A stretch of DNA of 64,000 nt from an uncultured Coriobacteriales bacterium. GTDB lineage: Bacteria > Actinomycetota > Coriobacteriia > Coriobacteriales > UMGS124. The position numbers and the translations under genes are program-made. Below, piece after piece: positions 1-7,883 of the stretch. The notes under the pieces were generated by a model, which saw nothing but the letters and a program-made list of their open reading frames with translations, was not told the DNA's origin and did not search any database. The stretch lies in the NCBI GenBank assembly GCA_934654475.1, contig CAKUFZ010000009.1, forward strand, positions 1 through 64,000, read 5' to 3'. Position 1 is the first letter of the stretch. Each line of letters begins with the position of its first letter.

Positions 1-202
1 GTTCCGCATCCCACTAAAACGCGGGTTCTCGTCCGCAAGGCGCCGGGAGGCGACGTGTACTGGAGTACTCTAGCCTCTGGAGAACGCAGCAGGACAGGTT
101 CCGCATCCCACTAAAACGCGGGTTCTCGTCCGCAAGGCGCCGGGAGGCGACGTGTACTGGAGTACTCTAGCCTCCCGGGAACGAAGCGGACGAGGTTCCG
201 CA
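1..202. repeat. 97-bp tandem intergenic hairpin repeat
   Basis: Two nearly complete copies start at 1 and 98, and a third begins at 195, so the period is 97 bp. Each unit contains nested inverted repeats: an outer pair around GCGG..TCGTCCGC and GCGGACGA..CCGC, a middle GGGAGGC/GCCTCCC pair, and a central GTACT/AGTAC pair. The array abuts the 3' end of the ABC exporter gene at 206 and may extend left of the window. No coding potential is seen. The architecture resembles the element at 16887-17202. Confidence 0.85.
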
Positions 203-205
203 ACA

Positions 206-3200
206 TCACATAAGTGTGCCGCTGGAGAGGGTGTAGGTGTCATCGGCGATGGCTCCCGCGCTTGCGCGGTGGGTCACGATGACCACTGTCTTGTCGGCAC
301 GGTTCTCCTGCAGTGCCTTGAGGACGCTTGCCTCGGAGAGGGCGTCGAGGTTGCTGGTGGGCTCATCGAGCAAAAGCAGCGGCGCATCCTGCAAGAAGAC
401 GCGGGCAAGGCCCAGGCGCTGGCGCTCGCCGCCGGAGAGCGAGTTGCCCAGCTCGGCAAGTTGCGTGTCGAGGCCTTGCGGCAGGCGCTCCACAAGCTCG
501 CGCAAAGCGGCCTTCTCAAGCGCTGCCATGAGCTCCTCGTCGCTTGCGTCTGCCTTGGCCACGAGGAGGTTCTCGCGGATGGTGGAGGCAAAGAGGAACG
601 TGTCCTGCTCCATAAGGCCTTGCTGGTGGCGCAGGCTCGCGGTGTTCACGTCGCGCAGGTCAAGGCTGGAGATGGTCACGCGGCCGCTCTGGGGATCCCA
701 GAAACGCATGAGGAGCTTGAGCAGGGTCGACTTGCCCATGCCACTGGGCCCGGCGATGCGCACGACGCGGCCGGGGCGGATGTCGACATCGATGTCGGAG
801 AGAATCTTCTTGTCGCGATAGGCGAAGCTCACCTCGCGCATCGCCATGCCCTCAAACGTACTGACGTCGACGCCGTCGGCCACCTCAGGCGTCTGAGGGG
901 CCTCTTCGAGCAGGTCGAGCACGCGTGAGCCTGCGGCGAGGGTCTGCTGCAGGGTGCTTCCCAGGGCGGCGACGGCCAAAAGTGGCCCGAAGGAGGCCAT
1001 GAAGGTGCCTGCCGCCATAACGGCGCGGCCGAACTCGAGCGTTCCCTGCATGACGAACAACATTGCCAGCGCAATCATTGCGACGTCGAGTGCCAGCACC
1101 ACGGCGCCCGAGACGGCCAGGGCGTTGGCGCTGCGGCCCTTGAGCTTGCGCTCGGTGCAGGCTAGCGATGCCATGCGCTCGTCCAGCTCGCGGGCGCGCT
1201 GCTTTTGGGCGCCGAACTGGAGGGTCTCAGACAGGCCGCGCAGCGAGTCGAGCACGAAGGAGTTCATCTTTCCCACCTGCTGGCGCAGTTCAAGGCCGCC
1301 CGTCGCGGTGTAGCGGGAGGAGCACCACGGCACGACGACGCCTACGCAGATGAAGCCGAGTGCCGCGAATCCAACAAGCTGCGGTGCCTGGAGACCGATG
1401 AAGACGAGCACGATGATGCTGACGGTAAGGGCAATCGCCGCAGGTGAGAGGGTGTGTGCGTAGAAGACCTCAAGCAGTTCGATGTCGGCGGTGGCCAGGG
1501 AGACGAGGTCGCCCTTCTCCTTTCCCTCGAGCTTGGCGGGGGCAAGGCGGCGCATGGCGGCAAAGACCTTGTCGCGCACAAGCGCCAACACCCTGAAGGC
1601 CAGATAGTGGTTGCACAGCTGTTCGGCATAGCGCAGTGGTCCACGTGCGACGCCGCACACGACGGCGGCCACAGCGGCGACGCCCGCGGCAATCCAATGC
1701 GCCTGTCCCTCAAGGTTGAGCAGGGCCGAGGTCGCCAGGACCGTGATGCCTATTGCAGCGAGGAAGCCGGCGACGCCGAGCACAACGGCACAGGCGAGCA
1801 CGCCCAGCAAGGGACGGGTGAGCTTCACGAGCTCGAGCATGATGCGAACTTTGCCGCGCTTAGGGGCTGTGGCACCCATGCCTGCGGCCGCCTGCTGAGA
1901 GGGAGCATCGCCGCCAACCTCGCACGACGAGACGCCCGTGGGCTTGCTCGCAGCGCCCCCAGCGGTACCGCATGTCTTCTCGTCGGCATTTGCGTCGCCG
2001 CCCTCGGTCGCACGGCATACTTGCTCGCCGGCTGCTGCGCCCGCGTCTTCGGTCGCCTGGCATACTTGCTCTACGACCTTCATGCCCGCATCCTCGCCCG
2101 CCTGGCATGCTTGCTCGCCGGTTGCTGCGCCCGCGCCTTCAGCCGCCCGGCATACCTGTTCGCCGACCTGCATGCCCGCGCCTTCGCCGCTGCGAGCCGA
2201 GAAGTCCTCAAGCTCTGCCTGACGCGCCCAAAGGCGTGCATAGGGGCCGTCTTGGTCTGCAAGCTCCTCGTGGGTCCCCGTCTGCACGACGCGGCCGGCC
2301 TCGAAGACGTACACCTTGTCGCAGCCGCGCAGGGCAGCCAGACGGTGCGACACCATGACGACGGTCTTGGTGCGCGCAAGCTCGGCCACGGCGTCGATGA
2401 TCGCGGCCTCGCTGTCTGCGTCGATGTTGGAAGTTGCCTCGTCGAAGATGTAGACGGGCGTGTCGTGCAGCAGGGCGCGTGCCATGGCGAGGCGCTGGCG
2501 CTGGCCGCCGGAGAGGTTCGTGCCCTCGGCGCTGACGGGAGCGTCTAGGCCGCCGCTGCGACGCACGAAATCGTCGATGCGGCAGCGGCTGAGTGCCTCC
2601 CACAGCTCGTCGTCGCTTGCCCCGGGGCGTGCCATCAACAGGTTCGAGCGCACGGTGCCGGCAAAGAGGAAGCTGCGAAAGCCCACGTAGGTCACTGTGT
2701 CGCGCAGGCTTTCGGCCGTGATGTCGTCTAGATCGATGCCGCCGATCTCCACGCTGCCGGTATAGCTGCGGTTGGCGCCCGTGAGGATGCCGGCCAAGGT
2801 CGACTTGCCCGACCCGCTTGCGCCCGTGATGCCCACGAAGCCGCCGGGCCTTGCCGTGAAGTCAGCGTCCTGGAGCACGGTGCGGGTCCCGTCATAGGAG
2901 TAAGAAACGTTGCGGCATTCGATGCCCACCGAGGCGCAGGTGACGGCCTGGGTGCCGCAGGCAGGTTCGGGGGCGTCGATGATGCGGTACATGCGCTCGG
3001 CCGCGGCCATGCCGCCTGTCGCCGTGTGGAAGAACGAGCCCAGCGTGCGCAGCGGGATGAAGAAGTCGGCCGCGAGGAACACGAAGGCGAACGCACCGGC
3101 AAAGGTCACGGTGCCGGCCGCATAGGAGTTGAGCATCACGACGATGCCTGCTGCGGCGCCCGCAAAGGCAAAGATGTCCATGACGATCACGGAGTTCAGC

Positions 3201-3916
3201 TGCATGGTGAGCAGGCGCATCGTGGCCTTGCGGAACTTCTCCGCCTCCTCGTTCATCCTGCGATGGCGCCCCTCATCGGCCCCGAAGACCTTGAGCGTGG
3301 TGAGACCCTGGATGCTCTCCAGGAAGAGTGCGCCCAGGTCGGTGTAGGAGTGCCAGTAGTCGCCCATGATGCGCTTGGCGATCTTCATGACAGCCATGAG
3401 GGAGACCGGAATAAGCGGCACACAGCACAGGAGCACCACTGCGGCCGGGGTGCACAGTGGGGCCAGGCAGAAGAAGAGCGTAACCGAGGCAATGAGGGAG
3501 TAGAAGAGTTGTGGCAGGTAGTTGCCGAAATACGCCTCAAGCTGCTCGACGCCTTCGACGCAAAGCTGTGTCGCCTCGCTCGTGGCGACGGTCTCGCGAT
3601 AGCTCGGCCCCATGCGTACGAGCTTGTCGTACACGAGCATGCGCACGCGCTGCTTGGCCAAGGCGGACGCCGCAAGGCCCTGCTTGGTTGCCTGGGCTTG
3701 GCAGACGAGCCTCACTGCCACGGCCACGACGGCTGTGAGAAGCGTACGAACCAAGTCGATTCCTGCGGTGTCGCCGGCAAGCACGGACTGCAGCAGGCCG
3801 CCTACGCTCACGAACAGGACGACGTTGGCCAAAAGGGCCAGCCACTGCAGGGCGACGTTGCCGGCAATGTGGCGCATGACGCCGGGGACGAGGGAAAACA
3901 AGCGTTTATCAAACAC
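206..3916 (-). CDS. cydDC: CydDC-type fused ABC exporter (two TMD-NBD halves)
   Basis: A 1236-aa protein holding two complete ABC exporter halves in one chain. Half 1 (about residues 1-560) has six likely membrane helices, Walker A GASGSGKST near 365 and signature LSGGQRQR near 470. Half 2 (about 690-1236) has Walker A GPSGMGKST near 1057 and signature LSGGERQR near 1157. The first half reads like CydD and the second like CydC, which export thiols needed for cytochrome bd assembly; such fusions are known in actinobacteria. No cydAB is in the window, so the substrate is inferred. The start is GTG at 3914-3916, preceded by AGAGGA. The linker (about 570-665) holds five imperfect repeats of roughly 17 residues, each with one Cys, an odd feature for a linker. 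Confidence 0.82.
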   Translation of the reverse strand: MFDKRLFSLVPGVMRHIAGNVALQWLALLANVVLFVSVGGLLQSVLAGDTAGIDLVRTLLTAVVAVAVRLVCQAQATKQGLAASALAKQRVRMLVYDKLVRMGPSYRETVATSEATQLCVEGVEQLEAYFGNYLPQLFYSLIASVTLFFCLAPLCTPAAVVLLCCVPLIPVSLMAVMKIAKRIMGDYWHSYTDLGALFLESIQGLTTLKVFGADEGRHRRMNEEAEKFRKATMRLLTMQLNSVIVMDIFAFAGAAAGIVVMLNSYAAGTVTFAGAFAFVFLAADFFIPLRTLGSFFHTATGGMAAAERMYRIIDAPEPACGTQAVTCASVGIECRNVSYSYDGTRTVLQDADFTARPGGFVGITGASGSGKSTLAGILTGANRSYTGSVEIGGIDLDDITAESLRDTVTYVGFRSFLFAGTVRSNLLMARPGASDDELWEALSRCRIDDFVRRSGGLDAPVSAEGTNLSGGQRQRLAMARALLHDTPVYIFDEATSNIDADSEAAIIDAVAELARTKTVVMVSHRLAALRGCDKVYVFEAGRVVQTGTHEELADQDGPYARLWARQAELEDFSARSGEGAGMQVGEQVCRAAEGAGAATGEQACQAGEDAGMKVVEQVCQATEDAGAAAGEQVCRATEGGDANADEKTCGTAGGAASKPTGVSSCEVGGDAPSQQAAAGMGATAPKRGKVRIMLELVKLTRPLLGVLACAVVLGVAGFLAAIGITVLATSALLNLEGQAHWIAAGVAAVAAVVCGVARGPLRYAEQLCNHYLAFRVLALVRDKVFAAMRRLAPAKLEGKEKGDLVSLATADIELLEVFYAHTLSPAAIALTVSIIVLVFIGLQAPQLVGFAALGFICVGVVVPWCSSRYTATGGLELRQQVGKMNSFVLDSLRGLSETLQFGAQKQRARELDERMASLACTERKLKGRSANALAVSGAVVLALDVAMIALAMLFVMQGTLEFGRAVMAAGTFMASFGPLLAVAALGSTLQQTLAAGSRVLDLLEEAPQTPEVADGVDVSTFEGMAMREVSFAYRDKKILSDIDVDIRPGRVVRIAGPSGMGKSTLLKLLMRFWDPQSGRVTISSLDLRDVNTASLRHQQGLMEQDTFLFASTIRENLLVAKADASDEELMAALEKAALRELVERLPQGLDTQLAELGNSLSGGERQRLGLARVFLQDAPLLLLDEPTSNLDALSEASVLKALQENRADKTVVIVTHRASAGAIADDTYTLSSGTLM

Positions 3917-4013
3917 GGCGATTCCTCTGCTATCTCGTGAGAAAGGTAAACTCCGGATAATTTTTCACAGGATAGCAGACCAGTTATGTAAGTTAAACTT
4001 TTACAACAAAAAG

Positions 4014-5891
4014 TTAGAGAGCGTAATCCGACGGTGCCTCGTGTTCGGCTGACCAGCCGTAATATCCCAGCTCGCGCATGGAATCGTCGCTGCACAGGAA
4101 GTGCTTTTGGCTTACCTCACCGTGCGTGCCCTGGTCGGGAGTCGGGTCGTCCCAAGTCACATCGACGTGGTACCAAGTGCCGTCGATGCACACCATGTTC
4201 CACTGATGCTCCATGTCCTCGCTGCGCACAATGACGCAGGGCACCCCGAGTCGCTCCATTGCAAGCATGAAGGCCTGCGAATACCCCTCGCATACCGCCG
4301 TTGCGTTGGCGAACAGGCCGTATGCTGTGTGCGAGGCACGGCTGTCGTCTTGGTCGTAGGCGACGTGCCGCACGAGCCAGTCATGCACGGCGAGCACCTG
4401 CGTCGCTGTGTCGGTCTGCGGGTCCACCCAGTCGCATGCCCATGCCGCGCCGTCGGTGAGCAGCTGCTTGTTTTGGGCGATCTCGCTGGGGGAGAGGCGA
4501 TACTCTGCCGTGAGGGAGCACACGACGCAGTCCTCGTCGTTTGAGGCGGTGTTGGAGAGAAACGTCGCGCCCATGCTCGCCACATACCCATACCAGGCAG
4601 GGTCGAGCATGTCGAAGGCCTGGCTGACCTCGCGATAGGTAAGGCGATAGCGCTCGATGCCGTCCAGGCTCGGTGCACCCTGGTCGAGCAGCTTCTTCCA
4701 GAGGTCTTGCGCCAGCGCCAGGCGCGAGGCTTCGTCCGATCCTGCGATCTTGCCGTAATAGCCTTGCGGTACCTGGGCGGGGGTGTCCCAAGAGGAAACG
4801 CCGCCCGCGTGCATGGCGTCGTCGTTGCACAGGAAGTAGAGCAGCGTTGCCTGCTCGCCCTCCTTGGTGCGCGAGTCCCAGTACAGGTCGACGTGATACC
4901 AGGCACCGTCGACCTTCACGAGGTTCCAATACGTGCCCTCGCCCTCCGGCGCGCCGGTGTCGCAGAGCACCAAGCAGTCGATGCCGAGCTGGTCGAGCAC
5001 GAGTTTGTAGGCGTCGGCGAAGCCCTTGCCCACGGCGTTGCCTTCCACGAGGCACCCGTAGGCGCAGAAGAGCGTGGAGGTGCTGCCCGATACACCCAGG
5101 CAGCGGGCCTGCAGGGCCTGTGCGGCGGCGAGCGCCACCTCCTCGTTGCTGACCGCGCTGCTGGCCCGCACCTGGGCGACGACCTCGTCAACTGCCGCGT
5201 CCACGCTTTGGGCGTAGGTGGCTTGCAGGTCGTCGTCGATGAGGTAGTACAGCTCAAAACCGGTGAGCGTGCACGCGTCATCGTCATCGGCGTTGTCGAG
5301 GTAGTAGTACTCGATGCCGCTCACGTAGTCGAGCTCGGCGTCTTGCAGCAGCATGTCGTAGGCCACCAGAGCGTCGCCGACGGTGAGCCCCTTGTCGGTG
5401 AGGCCGTCGACCTTGCCCAAGAAGTCCCCGGCGGCCTGCGTGAGCAAATCGAGCGCATCGGACTGGGCGGAGGTGAGCTCGGCATTCGGCCTGCTGGCAG
5501 TGGTGGCGGCACCCTCTTCGCCCGATTCGGTCTGCATGCCGGTGGATGCAGGCGCCTCGTCGACCGGGCTGTCGCTTGAGTCGGCCGACGGGGCGGCTCC
5601 CTCTTCCGATGCAGGTTGATCGACGGGTGCGGACGCCTCGTCACTCAGGCCGTCATACTCCGGCGGCTCGCTGTCGTCTGGCGCCTCGGTACGTGAGCAG
5701 CCAGCGGGGATGATGTCGCCCGCCAGCTGTGCCGCGGTGTCCGCCGCGTCGCCTACCAGCTGTGCGGCGGCGTCAGACACGTCGTCTGCCAGGCGTTGCG
5801 CCGTCTGGCCAATGCGGGGCAGCTCATCGGGTGCAGCGAGCGTGAAGCCCAGTGCGATTGCTGCTGCCAGTACGAGAGGCCAGGGGCGCAT
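4014..5891 (-). CDS. Exported protein with tandem transglutaminase-like domains
   Basis: About 625 aa. A hydrophobic N-terminal segment (residues 5-20) indicates a signal or membrane anchor, followed by an acidic Ala/Ser-rich linker to about residue 190. The C-terminal domain (about 480-625) has the full transglutaminase-like triad pattern: Cys in TAVCEGYSQAF near 534, His in EHQWNMV, and Asp in YHVDVTWDD. An earlier copy (about 230-370) keeps WYHVDLYWDS but has Gly at the Cys position (GNAVGKGF) and Tyr at the His position (TYWNLV), so it is probably non-catalytic. The ATG at 5889-5891 is chosen because it begins the hydrophobic segment; longer readings run into etfA. It lies 7 bp after etfA and could share that operon. 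Cell-surface peptide or protein processing is plausible; the substrate is unknown. Confidence 0.75.
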   Translation of the reverse strand: MRPWPLVLAAAIALGFTLAAPDELPRIGQTAQRLADDVSDAAAQLVGDAADTAAQLAGDIIPAGCSRTEAPDDSEPPEYDGLSDEASAPVDQPASEEGAAPSADSSDSPVDEAPASTGMQTESGEEGAATTASRPNAELTSAQSDALDLLTQAAGDFLGKVDGLTDKGLTVGDALVAYDMLLQDAELDYVSGIEYYYLDNADDDDACTLTGFELYYLIDDDLQATYAQSVDAAVDEVVAQVRASSAVSNEEVALAAAQALQARCLGVSGSTSTLFCAYGCLVEGNAVGKGFADAYKLVLDQLGIDCLVLCDTGAPEGEGTYWNLVKVDGAWYHVDLYWDSRTKEGEQATLLYFLCNDDAMHAGGVSSWDTPAQVPQGYYGKIAGSDEASRLALAQDLWKKLLDQGAPSLDGIERYRLTYREVSQAFDMLDPAWYGYVASMGATFLSNTASNDEDCVVCSLTAEYRLSPSEIAQNKQLLTDGAAWACDWVDPQTDTATQVLAVHDWLVRHVAYDQDDSRASHTAYGLFANATAVCEGYSQAFMLAMERLGVPCVIVRSEDMEHQWNMVCIDGTWYHVDVTWDDPTPDQGTHGEVSQKHFLCSDDSMRELGYYGWSAEHEAPSDYAL

Positions 5892-5898
5892 GATTGAG

Positions 5899-7089
5899 TT
5901 ACCTGTTCTCGAGGCGCGAGACGAGGTCGCGCAGGATTTCGACGCAGTCGCCCACCACACTGTAGGTGGCATGCCCGAAGATGGGCGCCTCCGGGTCGGA
6001 GTTGATTGCGACGACGCACTGCGCCCCGCCGATGCCGGCCAGGTGCTGGATGGCACCTGAGACGCCCACGCTCACGAGGAGCCTGGGGGCCACCGACACG
6101 CCGGTCTGGCCCACCTGGTGGGGGTATTCGAGCCAACCCTGCTCAACCAAGGGGCGCGAACAGCCGAGTTTGGCACCGATAAGCTCGGCGAGCCTGCTTG
6201 CAAGCGCCAGGTTCTTCTTGGCGCCGATGCCGCGACCCACCACGACGAGCACCTCGGCGTCGGCGACCGAGTCGTCCTGCGGTGCGGCGAGGCGTTCGAG
6301 CACTTCGACATGAGATGTCGCCTCGGCAGGCACGCCCACCTGCTCGATTGTCGCGGTGCGCTCAGGGTCGACGGCGGGCGCCGCGAGCACGCCAGGGCGC
6401 ACCGTCGCCATCTGGGGGCGGGCGTCGGGGCACACGATGGTCGCCATGAGGTTGCCGCCGAACGTGGGTCGGGTCTGCTGCAGCAGGCGCGTCTCGGGGT
6501 CGATGGCAAGGCCGGTGCAGTCTGCCGTGAGCCCGCACCTCACGTGTGCCGCCACGCACGGGGCAAGCTCACGGCCGAAGGCGGTGGCCCCGAACAGGAC
6601 GATCTCGGGGGAGCGCGTCTCGATGAGGTCAACCATCCAGGTGGCGAAAGGCTCGCATGCCCCATCTGCCAGGCGCTTGTCGCTTGCCACGAGTACCTGG
6701 TCGGCCCCGGCTCCCGCAAGCAGCTGTGCCTGTCCCTCAAGCGTCTCCTGGCCTGCGTCGCTTCCCAACACGGCCACGACGCTGCAACCGAGGTCATCGG
6801 CCAGGCCGCGGGCGGCGCCCACGAGCTCGAAGGCGACGGGCAACGCCTGCCCGTCGGCGGCTTGGGCAAACACCCATACGTCCTGGCATGCTTTCGCGTC
6901 GTCTTGCGCGGGCTCGCGCACGATCTCGATGGCGTCGAAGGGGCAGGCGTCCACGCACATGCCGCACAGCACGCAGGCGTCGTTCACGCGCGCGAGCCTG
7001 CCGTCCATCTGAAGCGCCCCCGAGGCGCATGTCCTCACGCACCGGCCGCAACCGCGGCAAGCCTGTGCGTCGATAACGAGTCCCGTCAC
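5899..7089 (-). CDS. etfA: Electron transfer flavoprotein alpha subunit with N-terminal ferredoxin domain
   Basis: 396 aa. Residues 1-60 carry two CxxCxxCxxxC clusters (CRGCGRCVRTC and CVLCGMCVDAC), predicting two [4Fe-4S] centres. The remainder matches the EtfA FAD-binding fold, with VVGRGIGAKKNL and the C-terminal GVSGAIQHLAG and AINSDPEAPIF motifs. Ferredoxin-extended EtfA is characteristic of LctC-type, electron-bifurcating Etfs. The gene overlaps etfB by 4 bp (ATGA), so the subunits are translationally coupled. With the upstream dehydrogenase it should accept electrons from a 2-hydroxyacid and pass them to ferredoxin and/or NAD; bifurcation is inferred from family resemblance. Confidence 0.88.
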   Translation of the reverse strand: MTGLVIDAQACRGCGRCVRTCASGALQMDGRLARVNDACVLCGMCVDACPFDAIEIVREPAQDDAKACQDVWVFAQAADGQALPVAFELVGAARGLADDLGCSVVAVLGSDAGQETLEGQAQLLAGAGADQVLVASDKRLADGACEPFATWMVDLIETRSPEIVLFGATAFGRELAPCVAAHVRCGLTADCTGLAIDPETRLLQQTRPTFGGNLMATIVCPDARPQMATVRPGVLAAPAVDPERTATIEQVGVPAEATSHVEVLERLAAPQDDSVADAEVLVVVGRGIGAKKNLALASRLAELIGAKLGCSRPLVEQGWLEYPHQVGQTGVSVAPRLLVSVGVSGAIQHLAGIGGAQCVVAINSDPEAPIFGHATYSVVGDCVEILRDLVSRLENR

Positions 7090-7880
7090 AGTCCCATCTC
7101 CTCAAACATCTCGGCGAGCTTGACCGCCTGCTGGGATGCGTCGCCCTCCACGGGCGTGCAGCCGCCCAACCTCTCAGGGGTGAACGAGCGCACGACTTGC
7201 GTGGGCGACCCTGCAAGGCCGATGCGCGCGGGGTCGGCGTCCACTGCCTGGGCGTTGCGCACCTCCACCGGTCCCTCGCAGCTCCAACGCACCCCGGAGA
7301 TGCTCGGCATGCGCGGCGTGCACACGTCCTTGGCGACGGTGATGACGCAGGGCAGGTCCACGCGCACGATCGCCTCTCCGGCGTCGGTCGCGAGGCGAAG
7401 GGTCAGTTCCTGCTCGTCGGCCGCCACGACCTCCAGGACGTCGGTCACGCAGGGAACGCCGAGGACGCAAGCAAGCTCGGGGCCGATTTGGGCGGTGTCG
7501 CCGTCCACGGCCATTTTGCCACATATGACCAGGTCGGTGTGCCAGCCGTTCTTGGTCAGGTCGGCCAGGCCGCACGACAGGGAATACGAGGTGGCGAGCG
7601 TGTCGGCCCCCGCGAAGGCGCGGTCGGAGAGCAGAAGGCCCTGGTCGGCCCCGCGGGCCAGGCAGTCGCGCAGTAGCCGCTCGGTGTCGGGGATGCCCAT
7701 GGACAGGGCGCACACGCGCCCGCCCAGCTGCTCCTTCAGGCGCACGGCGACTTCGAGGGCGGTCTGGTCAAAGGGGTTGACGACGCTCTGGCGCCCGTCG
7801 CGTACGAGCGTGTTGGTCACGGGGTCCATCTTCACCTCGGTGGTGGAGGGGACCGCCTTGATGCAAACGACGGTGTTCAT
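7086..7880 (-). CDS. etfB: Electron transfer flavoprotein beta subunit
   Basis: 264 aa, normal length for EtfB. The start MNTVVCIKAVPSTTEVK and the motif NPFDQTALEVAVRLKE are classic for the family, and the central segment VDGDTAQIGPELA is the EtfB signature region. It starts 3 bp after the dehydrogenase stop and overlaps etfA by 4 bp, forming a tight dehydrogenase-etfB-etfA operon on the minus strand. It binds the second nucleotide of the heterodimer. Whether it binds NAD-linked FAD, as in bifurcating Etfs, cannot be read from sequence alone. Confidence 0.9.
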   Translation of the reverse strand: MNTVVCIKAVPSTTEVKMDPVTNTLVRDGRQSVVNPFDQTALEVAVRLKEQLGGRVCALSMGIPDTERLLRDCLARGADQGLLLSDRAFAGADTLATSYSLSCGLADLTKNGWHTDLVICGKMAVDGDTAQIGPELACVLGVPCVTDVLEVVAADEQELTLRLATDAGEAIVRVDLPCVITVAKDVCTPRMPSISGVRWSCEGPVEVRNAQAVDADPARIGLAGSPTQVVRSFTPERLGGCTPVEGDASQQAVKLAEMFEEMGL

Positions 7881-7883
7881 CGC

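Noticed and set aside
3996..4015. AACTTTT/AAAAGTT inverted repeat as a terminator after the transglutaminase gene
   Set aside because: The stem is purely AT-rich with no following T-run, so it is too weak to call.
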